DNA of 64,000 nucleotides from GCA-2746795 sp963747345 (lineage in GTDB: Bacteria; Chloroflexota; Anaerolineae; Promineifilales; Promineifilaceae): positions 496,001 through 560,000 of the forward strand of contig CAVVFA010000001.1 of the NCBI GenBank assembly GCA_963747345.1, read 5' to 3'. Position numbers and translations under genes: made by a program. The notes under the pieces were generated by a model. That model had not been told where the DNA came from. It saw nothing but the letters and a program-made list of their open reading frames with translations, and made no database searches. Positions 18,294 through 27,208 of the stretch are shown here, piece by piece (within the stretch, counting starts at the first letter, position 1; every line of letters begins with the position of its first letter).

Positions 18294-18310
18294 TGGGGAT
18301 GTAATCCGGC

Positions 18311-18344
18311 TCCCTCTCCCTTTGGGAGAGGGTTAGGGAGAGGG
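18311..18344. repeat. CCCTCTCCC/GGGAGAGGG repeat
   Basis: A short inverted repeat with the extension TTAGGGAGAGGG. A near copy lies at 62298-62331. It lies between two convergent genes. Confidence 0.6.
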
Positions 18345-18407
18345 CAGAACGCGGCTTCGACAAGTCAGCCATCGCTCAGTTATTGAGGTGTGCTTCGCTT
18401 GGGGCTC

Positions 18408-18854
18408 TTATTGCGGGCGGAAATAAGCAAGAATCATCGACACGATCAAAAGCCCCATGCCTGCGTTAATGGCAATGTCAGCGACATTTAGGTAGCCGTC
18501 CCAGATAGGAATCCTGATAAAATCCAACACTTGTTGCGCGACCAAGCGGTCAACCTGATTGCCCAATGCGCCCCCGATAATCAGCGCCAGGCCCCAGCGC
18601 ATCAGTCGGTCAGATAAAGGGGTTTTCACGAGCATCACAAACATAAAAACCACCACGCCAATCGTCAACCAGCCCACGAGCGGGCCAACGCCCTGAAACA
18701 ACCCAAACGCAATGCCGCGATTATACGTCTCGTGTATTGACAAAAATCGATTGATAACTGTTGGTCCATTCTCGGCAATAAATTGCAGCGCCCACAGTTT
18801 ACTCAGGCGGTCGGCCAGAAATACGATCACAATCAGCGCGTAGGGAAATAGCAA
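18408..18854 (-). CDS. lspA: Lipoprotein signal peptidase (signal peptidase II)
   Basis: A four-helix inner-membrane aspartyl protease that removes signal peptides from prolipoproteins. This fits the many lipoproteins in the window. Conserved blocks are visible: DRLSKLWAL near the start, ETYNRGIAFGLF, IIGGALGNQVDRL with the first catalytic Asp, and LNVADIAINAG with the second. The length of 148 residues is normal. The start is read as TTG, which directly follows the stop of the glutaredoxin gene and has GGAGG upstream, so the two genes are probably co-translated. No better ATG is available. Confidence 0.95.
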   Translation of the reverse strand: MLFPYALIVIVFLADRLSKLWALQFIAENGPTVINRFLSIHETYNRGIAFGLFQGVGPLVGWLTIGVVVFMFVMLVKTPLSDRLMRWGLALIIGGALGNQVDRLVAQQVLDFIRIPIWDGYLNVADIAINAGMGLLIVSMILAYFRPQ

Positions 18855-18855
18855 A

Positions 18856-19146
18856 TCAACCCATCCTCCAAAAGCTGCGTGGTTTTGAATCTGCCGGGTA
18901 ACTGGCTGTCTTGAGTTTGTTTTTAAGCTCGCTGATAGATGGCTCCGTTAAGGTGCTGCCGTCTGGGAAAACCAGCGTAGGCACGCTGGCATAGCCGTTA
19001 TTGATGCCCTTCACTGTGTCGCGGGCGTCGGGGTTGCCATCAATAGTGATGATGGTGGCCGCTACTTTTTGGTCTTTCAGAAACCGTTCAACTTGCTGTG
19101 AATGGCCGCAGTATTGGGAGGTGTAGAGGATGATGGGTTCGGTCAT
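18856..19146 (-). CDS. Monothiol glutaredoxin-like protein
   Basis: A 96-residue thioredoxin-fold protein: strand PIILYTSQY, active site CGHS, then SVPTLVFPDGSTLTEPS near residue 60. It is a clear paralogue of the N-terminal domain of the Grx-TrxR fusion at 9799-11036. The second active-site Cys is replaced by Ser, so it can only use a monothiol mechanism, or it may bind another ligand. It is the first gene of a pair with lspA, with the stop and next start almost touching. No ribosome binding site is evident before its ATG. Confidence 0.85.
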   Translation of the reverse strand: MTEPIILYTSQYCGHSQQVERFLKDQKVAATIITIDGNPDARDTVKGINNGYASVPTLVFPDGSTLTEPSISELKNKLKTASYPADSKPRSFWRMG

Positions 19147-19160
19147 GGGGAAAATGAAAG

Positions 19161-19200
19161 TAGAGATGCGATAATCTCTAATCTCTAATCTCCAGTCTCT
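19161..19200. repeat. GGAGATT-type repeat at a gene end
   Basis: AATCTCTAATCTCTAATCTCC units of the same family as 9743-9796. The stop codon and last residues (TGD) of the gene at 19185-19550 are encoded by the repeat. Confidence 0.6.
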
Positions 19201-19550
19201 TCTTCTGCTGAGCGCCGAGCAAGTTCACGCTGTACGGCTTCTTCTTTTTCGATTTTGTTGAATTCTTCTTCGGTGAGATAACGGCCGTTATCAATTTCAG
19301 CAGTCACCACATTATAATTACTATCCATCGTCACAACCGTATTCATGGGGCGAAAACACTTACTGTCTACGATGGTTTTGTGCCAGGTATAAACACCGCC
19401 ATCGACTGATATGTCATATTGCTTGTCCGCCCGCATACGCACCGTTTTGCCGCAGTTGTTGCATTGCACGTAGAAATAGATGCCTTGTTTATCGACGTAT
19501 TCTTTCTTGCCATCGCTACCGCCGCCGAATATTTTTTTGAGAAAGCTCAT
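19185..19550 (-). CDS. Small cysteine-containing protein, 121 residues
   Basis: The N-terminus is MSFLKKIFGGG, a short amphipathic helix with Gly-rich hinge that could dock to membranes. Residues 25-60 contain CNNCG followed by a third Cys in VDSKCFRPM, which suggests a zinc-ribbon-like site with only three visible Cys. The middle has YDISVDGGVYTWHKTIV and MDSNYNVVTAEI. The C-terminal third is a charged helix. The start ATG at 19550 has GGAG upstream. I recognise no named family and propose no function. The iterated palindrome encodes NGR in IDNGRYL. Confidence 0.7.
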   Translation of the reverse strand: MSFLKKIFGGGSDGKKEYVDKQGIYFYVQCNNCGKTVRMRADKQYDISVDGGVYTWHKTIVDSKCFRPMNTVVTMDSNYNVVTAEIDNGRYLTEEEFNKIEKEEAVQRELARRSAEEETGD

Positions 19551-19574
19551 GATTTGCTCCTTGTTTTCAAGGGT

Positions 19575-19817
19575 TTATTGAGATTGACTGGCCGCTTGTG
19601 CTTCCAGACGTTCGACCAACCAGACTTTGATAATTGATTGCCGTGTCACTCCCATACGCGCTGCTTCTTTGTCCAAAGACTCAATCACCCATATAGGAAA
19701 ATCGACATTAACTCGCTTCTGTGCCAGATTGGGACGTTTAGCTGTCGTCAGATCGAGATCATCAATGATATCTTCTTCATTATCATCAAATTTTTTGTCA
19801 AATTCTTCAGCTTTCAT
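19575..19817 (-). CDS. brnA: BrnA-type antitoxin
   Basis: An 80-residue ribbon-helix-helix-like antitoxin. The acidic N-terminus EFDKKFDDNEEDIIDD is followed by KRVNVDFPIWVIESLDKEAARMGVTRQSIIKVWLVERLEA, which matches the BrnA pattern of a beta strand and two helices for DNA binding. Its start overlaps by 11 bases the end of an upstream BrnT-like reading frame, the standard toxin-antitoxin order. The toxin is truncated (next entry), so this appears to be an orphan antitoxin that may still repress its own promoter or counter other BrnT toxins. Confidence 0.85.
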   Translation of the reverse strand: MKAEEFDKKFDDNEEDIIDDLDLTTAKRPNLAQKRVNVDFPIWVIESLDKEAARMGVTRQSIIKVWLVERLEAQAASQSQ

Positions 19818-19941
19818 AAAGGTTTACCTCAGATTTTCGTGAACGCCGCACAGAAATGATATGAATATTATTGCCTCGATATGTTACGATAGCTGACCAA
19901 TGTTTGCCAGTAATATGCCAAATAATTGTAACTGTACAGAC
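19807..19941 (-). pseudogene. brnT: Truncated BrnT toxin
   Basis: Translation upstream of brnA gives an open frame ending in IIWHITGKHWSAIVTY and then RGNNIHIISVRRSRKSEVNLYES. This is the C-terminal half of a BrnT ribonuclease toxin, with its conserved GKHWSAIVTYR and ISVRRSRKSEV. A full BrnT has about 90 residues; only about 45 codons remain and there is no start. Beyond 19941 the frame runs into a dispersed repeat, so a rearrangement at the repeat has removed the N-terminal half. It is too short to appear as a normal gene. Confidence 0.75.
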
Positions 19942-20043
19942 CCTAACCTGGACAAGCCAGAACCAAAAAATTTATGGCATCGAATTGACGCGAATTTTCA
20001 CGAATTTCTTTTTCGCGTTAATTCGCGTTAATTCGATGCAAAA
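19942..20043. repeat. Palindromic repeat, CCTAACCTGGACAAGCCAG type, copy 1
   Basis: Begins with CCTAACCTGGACAAGCCAG. A long imperfect hairpin of GAATTGACGCGAATT units follows, ending in AATTCGATGCA. A second copy with the same order lies at 63286-63384. It cuts into brnT. From 20044 to 20424 I see only a short CCGCTTTAGCGG-type palindrome and no convincing gene. Confidence 0.75.
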
Positions 20044-20424
20044 ACCTTGTTTTTTGTACAAGCAGTTCATTCATAAGGTACTAAATGCATGTTATGCCCC
20101 CCTAATTCAGCAAATATGTTGCCGCACAAAGTGATTTTCTTCATGAATCCACATGACATCCGTCACTTGAATTTTTCTTCGACTGTGTGCCATTATTATA
20201 TGAGTTCCCAATCTCATTGCCATTTTATATGAACAGCCCGTAAAACCCACCCGCTTTAGCGGTGATAAGGGCTTGCTCTTACGCCTGTATTGTTTAGTGA
20301 CTTCGACACCTAAAATAATCGATTGACATCGTGTCTGCATTTGAAATCAGGTTTAGAGAATTCAGAATTGCTTCAGGACTGTCGCCTTTTCTAGATGAAA
20401 AACAATAACCATCCAGGGAAAACA

Positions 20425-22575
20425 ATGAATATAAAACTCAATGTCATTGTAATATCGGCTATAGTGATTTCAAGCCTGGGGTGGGAGATCGTTAAGACTG
20501 ATGCCTCGCCCGCTGATATAAATAGCACTATCTTGTATGTAAAAGCTGGTGCAAATGGGGACTGTACTTCATGGACCACAGCGTGTGAACTTCAAACTGC
20601 GCTTAATAATGCAGTTTCAGGCGACCAGATATGGGTAGCAGCGGGAACATATTTTCCTACCACTACAGATGACCGCTATGCCACTTTTCGATTGGTATTG
20701 GGGGTTGCCTTATTTGGAGGGTTCCCGGCTAATGGAGGGAACTGGGAATCGCGTGACTGGGTGAACAATCCAACTATTTTAAGCGGGGATATAGGAGCTA
20801 CTGGCGATTCTACGGATAACGCTTATGCTGTTGTCACAGGGATAGGAATGAACTCAAACACCATTCTGGATGGTTTGACGATAACAGAAGGAAATGCTGA
20901 TGGTGGAGAGATGTATGACCGCGGCGGAGGAATGTTCAATATTGGAGGCAACCCTACATTATCAAATATCATATTTATAAGTAACAATGCAAGTCAATAT
21001 GGAGGCGGGATGTGCAACAATATAGGCGATCCCACTCTGTCAAATGTTACTTTTTCCGATAACTCTTCCATCAGAGGTGGAGGAATGTTTAATCGTACAA
21101 GCAGTCCCGTATTAGACAATGTAACGTTCTCTGAAAACCATAGCGGTGGTGGCGGAGGCGGTATGTATAACGATACGAACAGCAACCCAACTTTAACGAA
21201 CGTGATCTTTTCCAACAACTCAGCTTATGTTGAAGGAGGTGGGATGGTAAATTGGGACAGCGACCCAACTTTAACGAATGTGACCTTTTCTACCAACAGT
21301 GTATATGGTCATAACACTGAATTTGGCGGAGGTGGAATGAGCAATATATACAGTAATCCATCACTAAATAATGTCACATTTTCCGGTAATACGGTCTCCA
21401 GTTCAACTCCATCCGATATAACTTATGGCGGTGGAATGTACAACAGGTACAGCGACCCAATATTAACCAATGTAACATTTTCTGGAAACTTGGCGGGCGA
21501 TTACGGCGGTGGAATGGCAAACAGATACAGTGACCCGGTATTAACTAATGTCACCTTTTCTGTCAACTCAGTGTCTTTTTCTGGCGGTGGGATGTACAAC
21601 CGGGATAACAGCAGCCCAGTGATAACGAATGCTATCTTTTGGGATAACACGCCAAACCAAATCACTAGCGCTTCAGGTAGTATGTCTACGGTTACCTACA
21701 GCGATGTTGAGGGTGGGTACACTGGCACCGGCAATATTGACCTAGATCCGCTCCTGGGGCCCTTGGCAGATAACAGCGGCTTTACCTTGACGCACGCTCT
21801 GCTGGATGGCAGCCCAGCCATTGACGCAGGCAATCCTGACCCTACCACCTGCCCGGCAACGGACCAACGCGGGATAACCCGACCCCTAGATGGAGATGGA
21901 AACGGTTCAGAAATATGTGATATTGGTTCGTACGAGGTTTCAACGGCAAATATTGCGCCAACAATCAGCGACATCACTGATAAGAATATAGATGAAAATA
22001 CCGCTACCGGAATCATTGACTTTACAATAGGTGATGTTGAGACACCTTTAGATGCTCTGGTTGTTACGGCAGAATCTTCAAACACCACACTCGTACCAAA
22101 CGGGAACATCACTCTGGGCGGCAGTGGCGCAAACCGCACCATCAACATCATGCCAGCCTCCAATCAGAGTGGCACAACAACCATCACGATCACAGTCAAT
22201 GATGGTACAGATACCGCTAACGACACCTTTATTTTGACGGTTACAGACGTTCAATCGCCTCCGGGCGCATTCAACAAACTCAACCCCATCAATGACGCTG
22301 TGGCGCAACCCACCAGCTTGACCCTGAGTTGGGGAGCGAGTAGCGGCGCGAATAGCTATGAGTACTGCCTCGACACCAGCAATGACAACGCCTGTTCTGG
22401 CTGGATTACCACTGGCACGGCCACCAGCCAGGCCCTCACCGGTCTCAACTCAGCCACCACCTACTACTGGCAGGTGCGCGCGCTCAACACCTATGGCACT
22501 ACCTATGCCAACGGCGTAGCTTGGTGGTCTTTAACTACCGAGTATCATGTCTTTTTGCCCTTAGTGATCAAGTAA
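20425..22575 (+). CDS. Secreted right-handed beta-helix protein with C-terminal FLPLVIK
   Basis: The start at 20425 follows an AGGGAAAAC site and gives a signal peptide ending near TDASPA. From about residue 35 the protein reads like a pectate-lyase-type helix start (ILYVKAGANGDCTSWTTACELQTAL). Some ten coils follow, with the pattern SNPTLxNVTFSxN and GGGMYN. Then come a choice-of-anchor-like segment (DPTTCPATDQRGITRPLDGDGNG), a cadherin-like Ig domain and a fibronectin type III domain. It ends in YHVFLPLVIK, an ending common in exported Chloroflexota proteins. It is probably a surface adhesin or polysaccharide-binding protein; no catalytic residues are identified. It lacks the iterated palindrome and looks more AT-rich than its neighbours. 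Confidence 0.85.
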   Translation: MNIKLNVIVISAIVISSLGWEIVKTDASPADINSTILYVKAGANGDCTSWTTACELQTALNNAVSGDQIWVAAGTYFPTTTDDRYATFRLVLGVALFGGFPANGGNWESRDWVNNPTILSGDIGATGDSTDNAYAVVTGIGMNSNTILDGLTITEGNADGGEMYDRGGGMFNIGGNPTLSNIIFISNNASQYGGGMCNNIGDPTLSNVTFSDNSSIRGGGMFNRTSSPVLDNVTFSENHSGGGGGGMYNDTNSNPTLTNVIFSNNSAYVEGGGMVNWDSDPTLTNVTFSTNSVYGHNTEFGGGGMSNIYSNPSLNNVTFSGNTVSSSTPSDITYGGGMYNRYSDPILTNVTFSGNLAGDYGGGMANRYSDPVLTNVTFSVNSVSFSGGGMYNRDNSSPVITNAIFWDNTPNQITSASGSMSTVTYSDVEGGYTGTGNIDLDPLLGPLADNSGFTLTHALLDGSPAIDAGNPDPTTCPATDQRGITRPLDGDGNGSEICDIGSYEVSTANIAPTISDITDKNIDENTATGIIDFTIGDVETPLDALVVTAESSNTTLVPNGNITLGGSGANRTINIMPASNQSGTTTITITVNDGTDTANDTFILTVTDVQSPPGAFNKLNPINDAVAQPTSLTLSWGASSGANSYEYCLDTSNDNACSGWITTGTATSQALTGLNSATTYYWQVRALNTYGTTYANGVAWWSLTTEYHVFLPLVIK

Positions 22576-22690
22576 AAACGATCAAAATTAGAATTGTTTG
22601 TTGAAGTAACCAAAATCAAATTCAGCCTACCGATAAGTGCAGTTGTCAAGGGAAAGAGAAGAAAAGGCTAAAAAGATAAAAGACGATTAT

Positions 22691-22728
22691 AAAAAGCCAC
22701 CAGAGAAACCAAAGTCTGGTGGCTTTTT
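22691..22728 (+). terminator. Rho-independent terminator
   Basis: Stem AAAAAGCCACCAG/CTGGTGGCTTTTT with a 12-nt loop and T run, about 115 bases after the beta-helix gene. Confidence 0.9.
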
Positions 22729-22877
22729 CTATTTGAGAAGCTTCTAAAGAGCGCTGATTGGAAGCATAGCGAATCTAAAGCTAGACCCCCCGTACCATTT
22801 AAAAACCAAGATCGCGGATAAAATCATCCCGCAAAAGCTGGTTTTGAAAACGCCTAACCTTTATAAACCAGAAAAGA

Positions 22878-23170
22878 TTTTTCCACAGATGCCACAGATT
22901 TCACAGATTAAGGAAAAATCTGTGAAACCTGCGAAATCTGTGGATGATTTTCTTGTTTTCTGTACAAGAAGTTGGTTGGTAAGTTACTAAGGGTTTAATC
23001 TCGAGAGATTCAACTTTTCGGTTGTTCAAACCCTTAGGGTTCGTTCGTTATTAACTTTTGACTTTTGGTTTGTAGTTACCGCTTTAGCGGGGAGAACGGC
23101 TAAAGCCGCCACTACGAACTTGTTTTTGATTGCACCCTTAGGGTCTCTCGAGTACCTGTATAGTTACTTG
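22878..23170. repeat. Intergenic cluster of dispersed repeats
   Basis: From 22878 to 22945 lie CACAGATTTCACAGATT units in inverted order; related units occur at 26805-26837. From 22985 to 23040 and 23130 to 23170 lie CCCTTAGGG-type segments. From 23078 to 23112 lies a CCGCTTTAGCGG palindrome with its complement. No gene is seen here. Confidence 0.6.
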
Positions 23171-23263
23171 CATGGCAAAAATGATACCCGGCTGCCTGAC
23201 CCCTACGACAATGCCTGGATTGAGAACTGCTGGGAAAAGCAGGGTGAAAAATCAGTTATGTAA
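23171..23263 (+). pseudogene. Possible gene remnant (C-terminal 30 codons)
   Basis: An open frame without a start encodes NDTRLPDPYDNAWIENCW and a charged tail before TAA. Its composition looks protein-like and unlike the flanking repeats, so it may be the end of a lost gene. I cannot assign a family. Confidence 0.3.
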
Positions 23264-23281
23264 AGATGTTTTGTTCATTAG

Positions 23282-23310
23282 TTGTAAACTTACTATCAAT
23301 TGTCTACACT
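23282..23310 (+). promoter_or_regulatory. Promoter of the M50-like gene, leaderless type
   Basis: TTGTAA, a 17-bp spacer and TACACT, ending 7 nt before the ATG at 23318. No usable ribosome binding site is present. Confidence 0.5.
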
Positions 23311-23317
23311 CGGGGGC

Positions 23318-26300
23318 ATGGCAAAAGCGGAACAAGAACCAGGGATAGGCGAATTATTTTGGACGGCCGTTTCCGAAGCCGTTGATCCCTCCATTTACAA
23401 ACCCCACCGGGTTGGTCACGTAGAGGCTGTACGGCTGCGAACCGAAGACGTGCCTTACTACGTCATCAAACAGCCGGAAGCCAAAACCTATTTGCGTTTG
23501 TCAGAAGCAGATTACGCCTTGTGGTGGCAGATGGACGGTTCCAAAACCGTCAAAGACCTCCTGTTCTATAACCTCAAACGCTACCATTCTTTGCCCATTG
23601 GGCATCTCAACAGCCTCGTTGCCAGCCTGTATGAAGGCTTCTTCTTCCAAGACACACCCACCAATATTTACTGTGCAAGCCGAGGCAGAATTGCAAGCCC
23701 GCGCCCCATCCAGCCGAGGCGAACGCTTGCTGCGCGGCTTCTTGAACACCGAAATGGCGAGAGACGGCCTCGATCCCGCTTTCACCACGCTCTACAAATG
23801 GACGCATTGGCTATTTACCTGGCCGGTTCAACTGCTGCTGCTCGTCATCATTTTTCTGGGTGGCGCTTTATATGCCCGGCTCTTTTTTGCAGAGATGCCA
23901 CCCTTCACCCTGGTCAGCGGCGGGCTGAGTTTTGTCACCTTTGTGCTTGCCAACACGATTGTTATCTTCTTCCATGAAATTGCGCATGGGCTGACAGTAA
24001 AATACGTTGGTCGAGAACTCAATCGGGGCGGATTCTTGATTTATTGGGGTATGCCTGCCTTTTTTGTCGATACACGGGATACCTGGCTCTCTTCTAATGA
24101 AGAGCGCATGATGGTTTCCTGGGCTGGGCCGCACTCAGGTTTGTTAATCGCTGGATTGGTCGGGATTTTCCTGACGTTTGTTGATATGGTGGGGTTAACA
24201 GATTACCCTCTCCTCACCAGTTTCATTTTCCAGATTGGTTTCGTCGCCTATCTGAGTGTATTCCTGAATATTAATCCGTTGATGGAGTTGGATGGCTACT
24301 TTATCCTCATGGATTGGATGGACATTCCTGGGTTACGCCAACGTGCCTTCCGCTTTTGGCGTGAAGACGTGTGGGCTAAGTGGAAAAATCTATTGCCGCA
24401 CCCCCATAAATTTTGGACAGGGTTGAGCCGTAATAAACGCATTTTTATGGTGTATGGCGCGATGGCTTTCGTCTATTCTGTTTACGCGCTGTGGTTTGCC
24501 CTCTATTTCTGGCAGTCCCGATTGTCGCCGCTGGTTAGTGAGCTTTGGACACAGGCATGGCTGGTGGGGACGGGCACTGCTGTTGATTTTGATAACGGCC
24601 GTTGTCGTTCCCCTTGTCTACTATCTTCTTCATTACGGCTGGAGCCGCATTCAGGCAGGTTTGGAATGGATGGCGCGGCGGGATTTGCTCGTCCGCGTAG
24701 ATGTGCTGGCGCTGTTGGTTGGCGTGCCGCTGCTCATCGGCATTCCGGCGCTGCTTGTGGGGCTGTGGCTGTTAGCCCTGCCTTATGGCGACTTGATGAT
24801 CAACAGTGTCATCTGGTTTGTGTTTCTGACGGCGCTGGTGGCGCTGGTGGGCATCGCCCGGCAACTGCCCGGCTCCCGTTTTCAGTGGAGCGTCTGGTCC
24901 CTGACGATTGCCTTTGCCAGCCTCACCCTCGCCTGGATTAGCCGAAGCTGGTTCCCTGTGGTTGAGGAATTGGGCTTGATTGCGGCGGCGGGTGCTGTGC
25001 TGGCGGCGGGCATCATTTCCTGGCTCACCATTCAACCCGATTCCCTGGACATGAGGGAACGACTGTTGATGGCGGTGTTTTTCCTGTTGGGCATGGTTAT
25101 ATTTGTCGGTGTTTTGTATGTGGGTAACGGCCGTTGGCTAACCACCTTCCTCATTCTCATTGGTATCATTCCTGGGCTGATCTTCCTGACGCCGCTGCTC
25201 TTTAACTTTTGGCATTCCCGCTTTGCCCTGCCCTGGCTGTTGTTGGTGCTTGCCATTTTTCTCATTCCCTGGCTGCAATTCTTTGACCTTCTATACGTGC
25301 CAGTGGCGATTTTGTGGCTGTATGCGGCTTCCCTGTACGTTTTGCTGGGCGTTTTAGCTCAATTTGGCCGGGTCGATGCCCAGTTAGATGAAGAAGCCAG
25401 TTTCAGTGAACGGGAACGGCTGGTCGATGCGTTTAACCATTTCATGCAGGCACTTTTCTTCAGTTATGAGGCAATGTTTGGTCGTCGCCGGTTGCAAAAA
25501 ATTTATTTAGAAATTATTACCTTTGGCCCCATCGACCCTGATGATGATATTTTGACGCTGGCGGAAAAATGTCGGCGGGGACTGCTTCATGCCGTGGATC
25601 GACTGGATGATCTGGCGGGGACGCCGTTTACACAGCAGGCGGGGCGGGCGGCTTATGACAGTTTGCCCTGGCTTGAAGCGGAAACGCTCGGTCGGCATAT
25701 TTTGGCGGAGATGGCATGGGGCGCGACCCTGGCGCAAGGCTTTATCCACGTCCGCGACCGGCGACGGGAACTTGTGCGGCAGGCAGATATTTTTGCGGGC
25801 TTTGATGAGGATGGCATTGATGAGTTGCTGGCGGTGGCGCGGGAATGGCACGGCCGTTCTCGGTTAACTGTGGCGCGGGCTGGCGAAAATGCCCAGGCGT
25901 TTTATCTCATCGAGTCAGGTGAAATGGGGGTGTTCCGCGACGGGCAACAGGTGGCGACGATTGGCGCAGGTGGTTACATCGGCATGATGGCGCTGCTGGA
26001 TGAGGGCGCTTACCTGTCCACCTACAAAACAGTCACGCCAGTCAAAGCGTTGGTCATCGACCGTAACCGTTTCGACCCGCTGCTTCGCGCCGACACTACG
26101 CTGTCGTCGCAAGTGAGTTCGGGTGCTGAATCTCGCTCTCTGCTCAAACAAATGCCGCTGTTTAGCAGCCTGAGTCCGCAGCAGTTGGCGGTTATTGATG
26201 CGAAATTGAAAAGCAGGCGGGTGGTGGCTGGCGAGACGATTGTGCAACTGGGTGATCCGCGGTCGGATTTGTTTATTGTGGCAAACGGCCGTTTAGAAGT

Positions 26301-26556
26301 GCGTAACCAGGCAGATGAAATTATCGGCACGCTCAACACGGGCGAGCATTTTGGTGAATACGCCCTGTTTGCTGACGTGCCTTACACCGCCACGCTCCGC
26401 GCCGCTGAAGACAGCGATCTGCTCTTGCTCGACGAATCCACGTTCGATAATCTTGTTGCTAAATATGAGAGCATGTCGCATTACGTGGAGCAAATTGGCA
26501 GTGGTCGTTTGTTGGCTAGTAGACGTAAATTGGGGGTAACAGCCGTTTTATCCTGA
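23318..26556 (+). CDS. M50-like membrane metalloprotease with two cyclic-nucleotide-binding domains (frameshifted)
   Basis: A large membrane protein of about 1080 residues. Residues 1-115 are a PqqD-like region (LRLSEADYALWWQMDG). A site-2-protease-like part follows, with zinc motif HEIAHGL inside a membrane helix and the second motif NINPLMELDGYF. A long series of membrane helices comes next. The C-terminus carries two cyclic-nucleotide-binding (CRP-like) domains, starting near FYLIESGEMGVFRDG and near LFIVANGRLEVRN, with GEYALF in the second. A plausible role is intramembrane proteolysis or peptide export gated by a nucleotide. One base must be skipped near 23675 and near 24575. No substrate gene is adjacent. 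Confidence 0.8.
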
Positions 26557-26721
26557 TATATCTTGTAGGCTGAGCTTTCGACTAACCTACATTGTCACAA
26601 CTTGTCATCTCTCCCACACAACCGTACAATTCCATCCTAGTAAGTCACAAAGCCACCTTCTACACTCGGCGAATAAATTCACGGCTACGCTTACAAAATC
26701 CATCTTTGTAGACTGGAGATC

Positions 26722-26837
26722 AGTCGGCGAAGGCCGACTTCGTAAATGTAGGCGCGGTTTTAACCGCTGGCTAAGGGTGGCTAACCATCTATAAATTAAA
26801 AACAAAATCCGCAGATTCCGCAGATTTCGCAGATATG
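26722..26837. repeat. Palindromic repeats in the 26557-26903 intergenic region
   Basis: AGTCGGC/GCCGACT at 26730-26745, GCGGTTTTAACCGC near 26753, and CGCAGATT units at 26811-26835. No gene is seen in the remaining sequence. Confidence 0.5.
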
Positions 26838-26903
26838 TCTTGAGCTTGCCAAAGGATTTTCTCTGTGCCTTTGCGGTTCTGCGTTAAAAAGCAGGAGCAA
26901 CGT

Positions 26904-27137
26904 ATGGCTGTCACAATCGATAAGAAAAAAGAACAACAAGAAGCCCTCAAAAAAATCAAAGCAGGACTAGCAACAAAAGTCCGCATTTTAGCGGGTGATC
27001 ACGCTTGCCCCGTTTGCAAAGCACTAGAAGGTGCTTACGAATTTGACGACGTACCTGAACTGCCCCATGAAGGTTGCTCCCATGTCGATGGCTGCCGCTG
27101 CTTTTACGCACCGGTGCTGGATCGATGGGGTCCCTAG
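26904..27137 (+). CDS. Small Cys-rich protein resembling the Mu F/SPP1 gp7 C-terminal motif
   Basis: A protein of 77 residues whose start has GGAG 7 nt upstream. A basic helix (KKKEQQEALKKIKAGLATK) precedes HACPVCKALEG, then ELPHEGCSHVDGCRCFYAPVL. The spacing CPxC, then PHxxC, then CRC resembles the end of phage minor head proteins (CPxC..LPxHPxCRC), which probably binds a metal ion. No other phage gene is nearby, so it is likely a domesticated stand-alone version or a zinc-binding protein of another kind. Function unknown. Confidence 0.65.
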   Translation: MAVTIDKKKEQQEALKKIKAGLATKVRILAGDHACPVCKALEGAYEFDDVPELPHEGCSHVDGCRCFYAPVLDRWGP

Positions 27138-27153
27138 CAAAACCCATATTTTT

Positions 27154-27207
27154 GGAGATTAGAGATTGGAGATTGGGACTAACTTTAATCTCCAATCTCT
27201 AATCTCT
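27154..27207. repeat. GGAGATT inverted repeat
   Basis: Arms 27154-27174 and 27187-27207 pair as a long hairpin just after the Cys-rich gene. The next gene's TTG start falls at its edge. Confidence 0.75.
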
Positions 27208-27208
27208 G

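Noticed and set aside
20107..20340. Minus-strand ORF of 77 codons near 20.2 kb
   Set aside because: No ribosome binding site, overlaps a palindromic repeat, and the composition is not protein-like.
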